NCBI RefSeq assembly: GCF_009763245.1
Contig: NZ_WKJZ01000004.1
Coordinates: 1-64,000, forward strand
Length of the DNA stretch: 64,000 bases
From: Pseudomonas xionganensis
GTDB lineage: Bacteria > Pseudomonadota > Gammaproteobacteria > Pseudomonadales > Pseudomonadaceae
Direction of reading: 5' to 3'
Part shown: one piece after another, positions 52,036 to 60,615 of the stretch
Numbering within the stretch: position 1 is the stretch's first letter
How the letters are laid out: each line of letters starts with the position of its first letter
Made by a program: the position numbers and the translations under genes
The notes under the pieces: generated by a model
What the model was told of the DNA's origin: nothing
Seen by the model: the letters and a program-made list of their open reading frames with translations, nothing else
Databases searched by the model: none

Positions 52036-52833
52036 ATGCGTTTCTTTGCCCGTCCTCGTTGCTCTGTGTCTGTCCTGCTGGTGGCTGTTGCCTGGCTGCT
52101 GAGTAGTGCGGCCGGCGCCGATAGCCTGCGCGTCGGCTATTTTGACTTGCCGCCTCATACGCCCCAGGTGGGGCAGGCCGACAATCAGGGCGCGGCCATT
52201 GCCTACTTCGAGCAAATCGCCGCACGCATGCAGCTGAGCGAGGTGAGTTACCAGCGCTACCCACTCCCGCGCCTGTTGCTGATGCTCGAACGCGGCCATC
52301 TGGATATGGCACTGATTTTGGCCAAGACCCCGGAGCGTGCAGAGCGCTTGGTCTATCCGCAACAGCCCTTTGTGCGGGTGCAATCGGTGTTGCTGGTGCC
52401 GCACCAGCATCCTCTGCAGAAGGTGGATACCGTAGAACAGCTGCTGCCGCTGCGCCTGGGGGCCTGGCAGGATGGCTACCGTTCACCGATGCTGCGCGAT
52501 CCACGTCTGCAGCTAAGCACCCTGAACAGCAGCAATGTGGTGCGGCAAAGCCTGGAAATGCTCGCAGGAGGGCGGCTGGAGGCGTTCTATCATCCCGATG
52601 ATCTGGCTGTGCGCTATCAGATGCAGGAGATGGGCATGCAGGCGCGTATTCGCCTGTTGCCCTTGCCGGAGCAGGAAATGCCGCTGTATTCGGTTTTCTC
52701 ACGGCCGGCGGCCAGGGTCTACCTCGACCGCTATGAGCGGGCTCAGGCCGAGGTGGTGGCGCAGCAGGGCTATGGGGCGTTCTTTGCCGCGCGTCTGCTG
52801 CCGGTGACTGCGCCCCAAGCGGTTGGTCGCTAA
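52036..52833 (+). CDS. Extracellular solute-binding protein, family 3 type
   Basis: A 265-residue periplasmic protein with a signal (RFFARPRCSVSVLLVAVAWLLSSAAG) and an SBP_bac_3-like body (DSLRVGYFDLPPHTP near the start, then ERGHLDMALILAKTPERAERLVYPQQPFV). It lies between atuH and atuG on the opposite strand and its stop overlaps the atuG stop by four bases. No transport genes are nearby. Sequence is weakly like the proteins at 42793 and 63408. Ligand unknown. Confidence 0.83.
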   Translation: MRFFARPRCSVSVLLVAVAWLLSSAAGADSLRVGYFDLPPHTPQVGQADNQGAAIAYFEQIAARMQLSEVSYQRYPLPRLLLMLERGHLDMALILAKTPERAERLVYPQQPFVRVQSVLLVPHQHPLQKVDTVEQLLPLRLGAWQDGYRSPMLRDPRLQLSTLNSSNVVRQSLEMLAGGRLEAFYHPDDLAVRYQMQEMGMQARIRLLPLPEQEMPLYSVFSRPAARVYLDRYERAQAEVVAQQGYGAFFAARLLPVTAPQAVGR

Positions 52834-53654
52834 TCGACAAACAGGTCAGGAATCAGTGCGCCACCCTGCGGGTCGAAGCGATAGTGCTCGAACTCGCTGA
52901 CACCCTGTTCGCGCAGAATCTCCTCGTCGATCAGCAGGCGCCCAGTGATGCTGCGGCCATGGCTCGCCAGAATGGCGTGGGCGGCGTCGGCCATAATGGC
53001 GGGGGTGCGGGCGCGCTTGAAGGCATCGCGGCTACCCAGTTCGAACTCGATGGCGGCGGTGGCGATCATGGTTTTCGGCCACAGTGAATTGACGCTGATA
53101 CCGTACTTCTTGAACTCCTCGCTCATGCCCAAGGTAAGCATGCTCATGCCGTATTTGGTCACGGTGTAGGGGCCGTGTTGGGCAAACCACTTGCTGTCCA
53201 TGTTCAGCGGCGGCGACAGGTTGAGGATATGCCCGCCCGCGCTCTGCTTAAGGAACGGCAGGGCCGCCTGGCTGCAGACCATCACCGCGCGGGTGTTGAT
53301 CTGGAACATCAGGTCGAAGCGCTTGGGTTCCAGTTTCTCCACCCCCACCAGCTTGATGGCGCCGGCGTTGTTGACCAGCACGTCGATGCCGCCAAAGTGT
53401 TCGGCCGCCTGGGCCATGGCGTTTTTCACCGCGGTTTCGTCACGTACATCGACCTGCAGGGCCAGGGCCTTGCCGCCGGCAGCTTCGACTTCGGCAGCCA
53501 CCGAGTGGATGGTGCCCGGCAGCTTGGCGTGGGGCTCGGCGCTTTTCGCCGCGATCACGATATTGGCGCCGTCACGGGCAGCGCGCAGAGCGATTTCGCG
53601 GCCGATGCCACGGCTGGCGCCGGTGATAAACAGGGTTTTGCCTTGCAGTGACAT
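52830..53654 (-). CDS. atuG: Short-chain dehydrogenase AtuG
   Basis: A 274-residue SDR oxidoreductase. The dinucleotide site is TGASRGIG, then NNAG, with catalytic Tyr and Lys in YTVTKYGM; Ser lies in LNLSPPLN. The end is close to HSDL2-like enzymes. In P. aeruginosa atuG lies between atuF and atuH and its exact step is not settled. ATG 53654 gives MSLQGKTLFITG with a GGAG site (TTGGAGAGC); 12 more upstream bases could start at 53666. It ends convergent with the SBP gene. Confidence 0.87.
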   Translation of the reverse strand: MSLQGKTLFITGASRGIGREIALRAARDGANIVIAAKSAEPHAKLPGTIHSVAAEVEAAGGKALALQVDVRDETAVKNAMAQAAEHFGGIDVLVNNAGAIKLVGVEKLEPKRFDLMFQINTRAVMVCSQAALPFLKQSAGGHILNLSPPLNMDSKWFAQHGPYTVTKYGMSMLTLGMSEEFKKYGISVNSLWPKTMIATAAIEFELGSRDAFKRARTPAIMADAAHAILASHGRSITGRLLIDEEILREQGVSEFEHYRFDPQGGALIPDLFVD

Positions 53655-53677
53655 AGGGCTCTCCAATTTTATTTTTA

Positions 53678-53751
53678 TGTAGGGTGGATGACGCTTTTCT
53701 CATCCACCTTGGTGACGTGGTGGTGGATGGGTAAAGCGCCATCCACCTTAC
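53678..53751. repeat. REP-like double-hairpin element, copy A
   Basis: Begins GTAGGGTGGAT and ends in ATCCACCTTAC. It holds two hairpins, GGTGGATGA/TCATCCACC and GGTGGATGG/CCATCCACC. The last bases overlap the atuF stop codon (TAA, minus strand, 53750-53748), so the repeat supplies it. Confidence 0.8.
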
Positions 53752-55739
53752 GGGGCGTCTGCAGCTTCGATTTCCACCAAGAGCTGGCGGTTTTTCACCT
53801 GATCGCCACGGCTGACGCCAATCCGACGCACCACGCCGTCGATGCTGGCCTTGAGCGGGTGTTCCATCTTCATCGCTTCCAGCACCACCAGCAGTTGGCC
53901 CTTGCTGACGCTGGCACCTTCTGCCACCAGCACCTCGACAATGGCTCCGTCCATCGGTGCCTTGACGCTGCCCGAGCCGGCGCCGGTGGTGCTACTGACC
54001 GGCAGGTGAGTGATATCGGTGAGCTGCAGGTTGCCGTTATGGCCGTACAGCCAGAGGTTGTCGCCGGCCAGGTGGTAGGCCAGGCGCTGGCGAATGCCGT
54101 CCAGCTCCAGAGTGGCCCAGCGGCCGTCGCTGGCCAGCAGCTTGAGGCTGACCTGTTGCTCGCCAACCTTGGCCAGCAGACTGGGCTGTGAGCCGTCGCC
54201 CAGCACTTCCAGCTCCACGGTGAACTGCTGCTCGCCCTGCTTGAGCAGAAAACGCCAGGGCGCGCTGCCAGCATTGCGCCAGCCGGAGAGGCCAGGCTGA
54301 TGGGCGCGGGCATTGGCCGACTGCTGGAACAGCAGGGCGGCGGCACTGGCCAGCTCGGCAGCCTTGGGTGGTTGCGGACTCAGGCTGGGGTCATTGGCGA
54401 AATGCTCATTGATAAAGGCGGTGGTGGCGTTGCCGGCAGCGAACTCGGGGTGGCTGAGCAGGTTGGCGAGAAAACGCTGGTTGCCATTCACACCCAGCAG
54501 CACGCAATCCTCCACCGCACGCACCAGCTTGCGCCTGGCTTCCTCGCGGGTGGCGCCATAGGCGATCACCTTGGCCAGCATGGGGTCATAGAACGGCGTG
54601 ATGGCCTGACCTTCGACCAGGCCGTGGTCGATGCGCACGCCATCGCGCAGTGCCGGCTCCCAACGCAGGGCGGTGCCGGTTTGCGGCAGGAAGTTGTGGG
54701 TGGCGTCTTCAGCGTACAGGCGCACTTCCATGGCGTGGCCAGTGAGGCGGATTTCATCCTGCTTAAGCGGCAGCGGCTGGCCCTCGGCCACGCGAATCTG
54801 CCAGGCGACCAGGTCCTGCCCGGTGATCAGTTCGGTGACCGGGTGTTCCACCTGCAGGCGGGTGTTCATTTCCAGAAAGAAAAACTCGCCGCTCTGGTCC
54901 AGCAGAAACTCCACGGTGCCGGCGCCGACGTAGTTCACCGAGGCCGCCGCTTTCACCGCCGCCTCGCCCATGGCTTTACGCAACGCAGGCGTCATCACCG
55001 GGCAGGGCGCTTCCTCGACCACCTTCTGATGGCGACGCTGCACCGAGCAGTCGCGCTCGCCAAGGTAGACGATATTGCCGTGGGCATCGCCAAATACCTG
55101 GATTTCCACATGGCGCGGCTGGATCACTGCCCGTTCCAGAATCAGCTCACCGGAGCCGAAGGCATTCTGCGCTTCGGAGCGGGCGGTGCGGATCTGCGCC
55201 AGCAGCTCGCTGGATTCGTGTACCAGACGCATGCCACGACCGCCGCCACCGGCGCTGGCCTTGATCATCAGTGGGTAGCCGATACGCTCGGCCTCGCGGC
55301 TCAGGGTCTCGTCGTCCTGGGCGGCGCCTTCATAGCCGGGAATGCAGGGCACGCCGGCTTCGAGCATGGCGATCTTCGACAGGCGCTTGCTGCCCATCAG
55401 GTGGATGGCTGCAACTGTGGGGCCGATAAACACGATGTTGGACGCTTCGCAGGCGCGGGCAAACTCGGCGTTTTCCGAGAGAAAGCCGTAGCCGGGGTGG
55501 ATGGCATCGGCGCCGGTCTTCTGCGCTGCGCTGATGATGTTCTCAATCAGCAGATAGGACTGATTGACCTGGGCCGGGCCGATGCATACCGCCTCATCGG
55601 CCAGCTGCACATGGCGGGCATCGCTGTCGGCCTCGGAGTAGACGGCTACGGTGCGGTAGCCAAGGTCCTGGGCGGTGCGCATCACCCGGCAGGCGATTTC
55701 CCCGCGGTTGGCGATCAGGATTTTGTTGAATGCGGGCAT
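53748..55739 (-). CDS. atuF: Geranyl-CoA carboxylase biotin (alpha) subunit AtuF
   Basis: Biotin carboxylase and biotin carrier subunit that with AtuC carboxylates cis-geranyl-CoA. The 663 residues show the ATP-grasp carboxylase (KILIANRGEIACRVMRTA, KASAGGGGRGMRLV, EHPVTELITGQDLV) and the biotinyl Lys in VVLEAMKMEHPL about 40 residues from the end. By sequence it could also be a methylcrotonyl-CoA carboxylase subunit; the atu gene order decides. AGGAG lies before the ATG. The stop is within a repeat element. Confidence 0.9.
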   Translation of the reverse strand: MPAFNKILIANRGEIACRVMRTAQDLGYRTVAVYSEADSDARHVQLADEAVCIGPAQVNQSYLLIENIISAAQKTGADAIHPGYGFLSENAEFARACEASNIVFIGPTVAAIHLMGSKRLSKIAMLEAGVPCIPGYEGAAQDDETLSREAERIGYPLMIKASAGGGGRGMRLVHESSELLAQIRTARSEAQNAFGSGELILERAVIQPRHVEIQVFGDAHGNIVYLGERDCSVQRRHQKVVEEAPCPVMTPALRKAMGEAAVKAAASVNYVGAGTVEFLLDQSGEFFFLEMNTRLQVEHPVTELITGQDLVAWQIRVAEGQPLPLKQDEIRLTGHAMEVRLYAEDATHNFLPQTGTALRWEPALRDGVRIDHGLVEGQAITPFYDPMLAKVIAYGATREEARRKLVRAVEDCVLLGVNGNQRFLANLLSHPEFAAGNATTAFINEHFANDPSLSPQPPKAAELASAAALLFQQSANARAHQPGLSGWRNAGSAPWRFLLKQGEQQFTVELEVLGDGSQPSLLAKVGEQQVSLKLLASDGRWATLELDGIRQRLAYHLAGDNLWLYGHNGNLQLTDITHLPVSSTTGAGSGSVKAPMDGAIVEVLVAEGASVSKGQLLVVLEAMKMEHPLKASIDGVVRRIGVSRGDQVKNRQLLVEIEAADAP

Positions 55740-55785
55740 CTGTGTGCTCCTGCTGGTCGATCCGGATTTCGTCCGTCGGTGTTGG

Positions 55786-55857
55786 CGTAGGGTGGATCAC
55801 GCTGTATCGATCCACCGGGCGGTGTTCGGTGGATGTAAAAAACGACATCCACCCTAT
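55786..55857. repeat. REP-like double-hairpin element, copy B
   Basis: Begins GTAGGGTGGATC and ends ATCCACCCTAT. Arms: GGTGGATC/GATCCACC and GGTGGATGT/ACATCCACC. It lies between atuF and atuE and ends three bases before the atuE stop. Confidence 0.8.
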
Positions 55858-55860
55858 GTT

Positions 55861-56658
55861 CTACTGGGCCCACTTGGGCGGGCGTTTCTGTATGAAGGCC
55901 ATGGTGCCCTCAACGCCTTCGGCGCCGGTCACCGCCGCGGCAAACTGCTCGGCGGCGCGGTCGAGCAATGGGCCTAGGGCTTCGTGCTCACTGGCCAGCA
56001 ACAGGGCCTTGGTCTGGGCATTGGCGCCGGGGGCGCATTGGCGCACCTGGCTGAGCACCTGCTGCAGGCGGGCATCAACGGCTTCGCTATTGGCTTCACT
56101 GAAATGCACCAGGCCCAGACGCTCGGCCTCGCTGCCGTTAAAGCGGGCGGCGCTCAGGGCCAGGCGGCGGGTCTGGGTCAGGCCGATGCGCTTGACCACA
56201 AAGGGCGCGATCTGCGCTGGCAGAATCCCCAGGGTGGTTTCCGGCAGGCCGAACTTGGCGTCCTGCTGACAGATGGCGATATCCGACACGCAGGCCAGGC
56301 CGAAACCGCCGCCCAGCACTGCGCCTTCCAGTACGGCGATCAGCACCTGTGGCGTGTTCTGCGCTTCTTCCAGCAGGCTGCCGAAGGCGCGGTTAAGGCT
56401 GCGGTAGGCATCCCCGCCAGCGGCACGCGCGCCGGCCATATCCTTGATATCGCCACCGGCGCAGAAATGGCCACCGGCACCACGCAGGACAATGGCGCGC
56501 ACGCTTGGATCATTGCGCAGGCTTTCCAGTACGGCGCGCAGCTCCGTGACCATGGCCAGGCTCATGGCGTTGCGGCTGTCCGGGCGGTTAAGGGTGATAT
56601 GCAGCACGCCGGCGTCGAGGCTTAGCAGCAGGGTTTCGCAGTTCGGTAGGTCGGCCAT
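55861..56658 (-). CDS. atuE: Isohexenylglutaconyl-CoA hydratase AtuE
   Basis: Enoyl-CoA hydratase-type enzyme of 265 residues. It should add water to isohexenylglutaconyl-CoA, the product of carboxylation. The crotonase-fold signature is present (LRGAGGHFCAGGDIKDM, VLEGAVLGGGFGLACVSDIAI). AAGGAG precedes ATG 56658. The substrate is inferred from its place between atuD and atuF. Confidence 0.9.
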   Translation of the reverse strand: MADLPNCETLLLSLDAGVLHITLNRPDSRNAMSLAMVTELRAVLESLRNDPSVRAIVLRGAGGHFCAGGDIKDMAGARAAGGDAYRSLNRAFGSLLEEAQNTPQVLIAVLEGAVLGGGFGLACVSDIAICQQDAKFGLPETTLGILPAQIAPFVVKRIGLTQTRRLALSAARFNGSEAERLGLVHFSEANSEAVDARLQQVLSQVRQCAPGANAQTKALLLASEHEALGPLLDRAAEQFAAAVTGAEGVEGTMAFIQKRPPKWAQ

Positions 56659-56695
56659 GGCTGGCTCCTTGATGTATGCGCAAGGGGAAGGTGGC

Positions 56696-56769
56696 CGTAG
56701 GGTGGGTCACGTTTTATCGACCCACCGAGCGGTACCACGGTGGACGTAAAAAGCGACGTCCACCCTACG
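56696..56769. repeat. REP-like double-hairpin element, copy C
   Basis: Begins CGTAGGGTGGGTC and ends GTCCACCCTACG. Arms: GGTGGGTC/GACCCACC and GGTGGACGT/ACGTCCACC. It is in the 201-base gap between atuE and atuD. Confidence 0.8.
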
Positions 56770-56827
56770 TTTTTCCGTTCTTAGCCCTTCTTTATGGCCA
56801 GCCATCCCTGGCGGCCACCCTTCGGGC

Positions 56828-56867
56828 CGTCGCTACGCGACGTTAAAAATAGCTCCCGGCTATTTTT
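56828..56867 (-). terminator. Two hairpins at the end of atuD
   Basis: CGTCGC-TAC-GCGACG (56828-56842) and AAAAATAG/CTATTTTT around the atuD stop on the minus strand. The second has a weak A-T stem with U5; it may lower read-through from atuABCD to atuEFG, but is not a strong terminator. Confidence 0.4.
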
Positions 56868-58017
56868 TCTTGCCCGGCAGAATGCCCATCAGCTTGCAGA
56901 TAATGCCCAGCATGATTTCGTCGGCACCGCCGCCGATGCTCACCAGGCGTACGTCGCGGTAGGCGCGGGCCACCGGGTTTTCCCACATGTAGCCCATGCC
57001 GCCCCAGTACTGCAGGCAGCTGTCGGTGACTTCACGGCCCAGACGGCCGGCCTTGAGCTTGGCCATGGAGGCCAGGTTGGTGACGTCGCGGCCGCGCACA
57101 TACTGCTCGGTGGCCTGGTAAACCAGGGCGCGCAGGCACTCGACTTCGGTCTGCAGCTCGGCCATGCGGAAGTGGATGACCTGGTTGTCGATCAGCGCGT
57201 TGCCGAAGGTCTTGCGCTCCTTGCAGTAGTCGATGGTGGCGTTGATGCAGTGCTCTAGGCCTTTGATCATGTTGGCCGCGCCGAACAGACGCTCTTCCTG
57301 AAACTGCAGCATCTGCATCATAAAGCCGGCGCCTTCGTGGCCGATGCGGTAGCGCTGCGGCACGCGCACGTTGTCGAAGAACACCTGGGCGGTCTCCGAG
57401 CTGCGCATGCCGAGTTTGTCCAGATGCGGGCTGACGGTGATGCCCGGGGTGTTCATTGGCACCATGATCAGCGACTTATTGACGTGGGGCTTGTCGTCGC
57501 TGGTGTTGGCCAGCAGGCAGATAAAGTCGGCGGACGGCGAGTTGGTGATCCACATCTTGCTGCCGTTGATTACATAGTCGCTGCAGTCTTTCTTGGCGGT
57601 AGTCTTTAGCCCGGCCACATCGGAGCCGGCACCCACTTCCGAGACGCCGATACAACCGACCATCTCACCGGCAATCGCAGGCTTCAGGAACTCTTCGCGC
57701 AGTTCATCGGAGCCGAAGCGCGCCAGGGCCGGGGTACACATATCGGTCTGCACGCCAATGGACATCGGGATGCCACCGCAGATGATGGTGCCGAACTCTT
57801 CGGCGGCGACGATCGAGTAGCTGTAGTCCAGGCCCATGCCGCCGAATTTCTCCGGCTTGGAGATACCCAGCAGACCCAGGTCGCCGGCTTTCTTGAAAAT
57901 ATCGTGGATGGGGAAGCGGCCGTCCTTTTCCCACTGCTCGACGTGGGGGTTGATTTCCTTGTCGACAAAATTACGGACCGTGCGGCGCAGCTCTTCGTGT
58001 TCTTGGGTGAAGATCAT
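56860..58017 (-). CDS. atuD: Citronellyl-CoA dehydrogenase AtuD
   Basis: Acyl-CoA dehydrogenase of 385 residues, expected to introduce the 2,3 double bond into citronellyl-CoA, passing electrons to ETF. Conserved parts are CIGVSEVGAGSDVAGLKTTA, ERLFGAANMIKGLEHCINA and QYWGGMGYMWENPVARAYRDVRLVSIGGGADEIM. GGAGAA precedes ATG 58017, and atuC ends 18 bases upstream. The stop TAG sits in a small hairpin. Confidence 0.92.
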   Translation of the reverse strand: MIFTQEHEELRRTVRNFVDKEINPHVEQWEKDGRFPIHDIFKKAGDLGLLGISKPEKFGGMGLDYSYSIVAAEEFGTIICGGIPMSIGVQTDMCTPALARFGSDELREEFLKPAIAGEMVGCIGVSEVGAGSDVAGLKTTAKKDCSDYVINGSKMWITNSPSADFICLLANTSDDKPHVNKSLIMVPMNTPGITVSPHLDKLGMRSSETAQVFFDNVRVPQRYRIGHEGAGFMMQMLQFQEERLFGAANMIKGLEHCINATIDYCKERKTFGNALIDNQVIHFRMAELQTEVECLRALVYQATEQYVRGRDVTNLASMAKLKAGRLGREVTDSCLQYWGGMGYMWENPVARAYRDVRLVSIGGGADEIMLGIICKLMGILPGKKK

Positions 58018-58035
58018 TTCTTATTCTCCGAAGGG

Positions 58036-59652
58036 TTACAGGCGGGCTACGCCGAAAGTGGTGGTTTTAAGCGGGCGAACAGCGGCTTCGGCACAGATAT
58101 CCAGCAGGTAGCCAAGCAGCTTGCGCGTATCGCGGGGGTCGATCAGGCCGTCGTCCCACAGGCTAGCGGTGCCGTAGAGCGCGGTAGACTGGCTGTCGAG
58201 TTTTTGCGCAGTGACTTGCTCAAGCATGTCGAGCATCTTCGGGTCGGCTTCCTTGCCTTCCTTCAGGTGTTTTTCCTCGGTGACGATGCGCAGCACCTTG
58301 CCGGCCTGGGCGCCGCCCATAACGGCGGTTTTACTGTTGGGCCAGGCGAAGATAAAGCGCGGGTCCAGGCCCCGGCCGCACATGGCGTAGTTGCCGGCGC
58401 CGTAGGAACCGCCAACGACTATGGTCAGTTTCGGCACCGTGGCGTTGGCCACGGCCTGGATCATCTTCGAGCCGTGCTTGATCACCCCGAGCTGTTCCGA
58501 CTCGGTGCCGACCATAAAGCCGGTGGTGTTGTGGAAGAACAAGATCGGCGTATTGCTCTGCTCGCACAGCTGGATAAATTGCGCCGCCTTGGCCGCACCC
58601 TGCGGGGTGATCGGGCCGTTGTTGCCGATAAAGCCGCAGCTCTGGCCTTCGATCTGCAAGTGGCCGCAGACGGTCTGGTTGTCGAACTCGTTCTTGAAAT
58701 CGAGAAACTCTGAACCATCGGCGATACGGGCGATGATTTCGCGCACGTCGTAGGGCTTTTTGGCATCGGCCGGTACCAGACCCAGTAACTCTTCAGCAGG
58801 GTACAGCGGCTCACGGTAGACCTTGGCCGGCCGCGCCGGCAGTTGGGCATTCCACGGCAGCATGGCAAGAATTTCCCGTGCCATACGCACTCCGTCGGCG
58901 TCATTCTCGGCCAGGTATTCGGCGGTGCCGGCGACCTGGGCGTGCATCTCGGCGCCACCCAGTTGCTCATCGGTGGCGATCTCGCCGGTGGCGGCTTTCA
59001 GCAAGGGTGGGCCTGCGAGAAACATCTTGGCCTTGCCGCGCACCACCACCACATAGTCCGACAGCCCTGGCTGGTAAGCCCCGCCCGCGGTGCTGGAACC
59101 GTGCACCACGGTGATCTGCGGCAAGCCCATGGCCGACATACGTGCCTGGTTGGCAAAGCCGCGCGCGCCTTCCACAAAAATATCCGCCGCGTAGTTAAGG
59201 TTGGCACCGCCACTTTCGGTCAGCGCCACCACCGGCAGTTTGTTCTCGAAGGCGATCTGCTGCAGGCGCAGGGTTTTCTTCAACCCGGTGGGGGAGATGG
59301 TGCCGCCCTTGATCGCACTGTTGCTGGCGGTGACCAGGCAGCGCACCCCGGCGATATAGCCGATACCGGAAATAATCCCGCCGCCGGCCTGGGTGCCATC
59401 CTTGTCGTCGTGCAGCTTGTAGCCGGCCAGGGAGCAGAGTTCGAGAAAGGGCGCGCCAGGGTCGAGCAGCAGATTCAGGCGTTCACGGGGTAGCAGCTGG
59501 CTGCGCTTTTCGAACTTGGCTTTGGCATCAAGCGCCTTGTTCAGGCAGTTCTGTTCGATCTGGCGAAAGCTGGCCACGGCCGCCAGCATGGCGTCGCGGT
59601 TGTTGGCGAAGTCTTCGCCATGCACGTCGATCTCGGATTGGATAACCGGCAT
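58036..59652 (-). CDS. atuC: Geranyl-CoA carboxylase carboxyltransferase (beta) subunit AtuC
   Basis: Carboxyltransferase subunit of 538 residues that transfers CO2 from biotin on AtuF to geranyl-CoA. The two crotonase-like halves are seen (PGAPFLELCSLAGYKL at the start, SGGANLNYAADIFVEGARGF and later VVGGSYGAGNYAMCGRGLDPRFIFAWPNSKTAVMGG). Related methylcrotonyl enzymes differ in substrate pocket residues, which I did not check. AGGAG, within the end of atuB, precedes ATG 59652. Confidence 0.92.
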   Translation of the reverse strand: MPVIQSEIDVHGEDFANNRDAMLAAVASFRQIEQNCLNKALDAKAKFEKRSQLLPRERLNLLLDPGAPFLELCSLAGYKLHDDKDGTQAGGGIISGIGYIAGVRCLVTASNSAIKGGTISPTGLKKTLRLQQIAFENKLPVVALTESGGANLNYAADIFVEGARGFANQARMSAMGLPQITVVHGSSTAGGAYQPGLSDYVVVVRGKAKMFLAGPPLLKAATGEIATDEQLGGAEMHAQVAGTAEYLAENDADGVRMAREILAMLPWNAQLPARPAKVYREPLYPAEELLGLVPADAKKPYDVREIIARIADGSEFLDFKNEFDNQTVCGHLQIEGQSCGFIGNNGPITPQGAAKAAQFIQLCEQSNTPILFFHNTTGFMVGTESEQLGVIKHGSKMIQAVANATVPKLTIVVGGSYGAGNYAMCGRGLDPRFIFAWPNSKTAVMGGAQAGKVLRIVTEEKHLKEGKEADPKMLDMLEQVTAQKLDSQSTALYGTASLWDDGLIDPRDTRKLLGYLLDICAEAAVRPLKTTTFGVARL

Positions 59653-59657
59653 GGGTC

Positions 59658-60527
59658 TTACTCCTGATCTTTCAGCACATCGGGCAGATAGGCCCGGTGG
59701 AAGCCGTTATAGCTGTGGCTGTTTTTCGCCTTGCCCAGGGTCCAGGCGCGGGTGCCCTGGCTGGCGGCGCCGTCGATGCGGATGGTATTGCCGCTGATAA
59801 AGTTGGCGCCGGGGCTGAGCAGAAAGACGATGGCGGCGGCCACCTCGGACTCGCTGCCGATGCGTTGCAGCGGCACTTGATCCTTGAGCGAGCGGATCAT
59901 GGTCTTCATCGATTCGGGGTAGGTGTCCATGCCGCTGGAGGCGATCCAGCCCGGTGCTACGGCGTTGACCCGCACCCCGGCATGGCCCCATTCGTAGGCG
60001 GCGGTCTTGGTGAAGTTCTCCATGCCGGCGCGCGCCGCACCGGAGTGGCCCATACCGGGCATGCCGCCCCACATATCGGCGAGCATATTGACGATTGAGC
60101 CGCCATGTTTGCTCATGCTCTGCAGGAAGACTTCCTTGGCGATCAGAAAGCCGCCGACCAGGTTGGTGCGCACGACGGTCTCGAAGCCTTTCTGGTTGAT
60201 GCCAATCAGCGGCGCGGGGAACTGACCGCCGGCGTTGTTAACCAGATGATGGATCTGTCCGTGCTCGGCGACCACGGCTTTGACCATAGCCTTGACCGCC
60301 TCTTCATCACGGATATCGCAGACCTGAAAGCTGGCGCTGCCGCCGTCTTCAATAATCTCGCCGCAGGTGGCTTCGAGCTTTTCCAGCTTGCGCCCCACCA
60401 GCACCACATGGGCACCCAGGTTGGCCAGCTCATGGGCGGTGCAACGGCCGATACCGCTGCCGCCGCCGGTGACCATGATGGTCTGGTCGCTAAACAGGCC
60501 GGGTTTAAAGACTGAGTCGTATGGCAT
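59658..60527 (-). CDS. atuB: Short-chain dehydrogenase AtuB
   Basis: A 289-residue SDR protein with TGGGSGIGRCTAHELA, NNAGGQFPAP and late YEWGHAGVRVNAVAPGW; the expected catalytic Tyr is replaced in that region by the sequence GHSGAARAGMENFTK, so the active site is of the atypical (peroxisomal 2,4-dienoyl-CoA reductase-like) kind. Its step in terpene breakdown is not fixed. It lies five bases before atuC and overlaps its ribosome site. ATG 60527 has a weak AGGA in front. Confidence 0.88.
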   Translation of the reverse strand: MPYDSVFKPGLFSDQTIMVTGGGSGIGRCTAHELANLGAHVVLVGRKLEKLEATCGEIIEDGGSASFQVCDIRDEEAVKAMVKAVVAEHGQIHHLVNNAGGQFPAPLIGINQKGFETVVRTNLVGGFLIAKEVFLQSMSKHGGSIVNMLADMWGGMPGMGHSGAARAGMENFTKTAAYEWGHAGVRVNAVAPGWIASSGMDTYPESMKTMIRSLKDQVPLQRIGSESEVAAAIVFLLSPGANFISGNTIRIDGAASQGTRAWTLGKAKNSHSYNGFHRAYLPDVLKDQE

Positions 60528-60546
60528 TGTTGTTATCGTCCTAGTC

Positions 60547-60615
60547 GTAGGGTGGACAACCGCGAAGCGTTGTCCACCAAGAGCTGGTGGATGGGTGAAG
60601 CGTCATCCACCCTAC
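60547..60615. repeat. REP-like double-hairpin element, copy D
   Basis: Begins GTAGGGTGGAC and ends CATCCACCCTAC. Arms: GGTGGACAAC/GTTGTCCACC and GGTGGATG/CATCCACC. It lies between atuB and atuA; the atuA stop TAG (60614-60612, minus) is part of the repeat end. Confidence 0.8.

Noticed and set aside
54300..55790. A 496-codon open frame opposite atuF
   Set aside because: Antisense shadow of a well-conserved biotin carboxylase gene.
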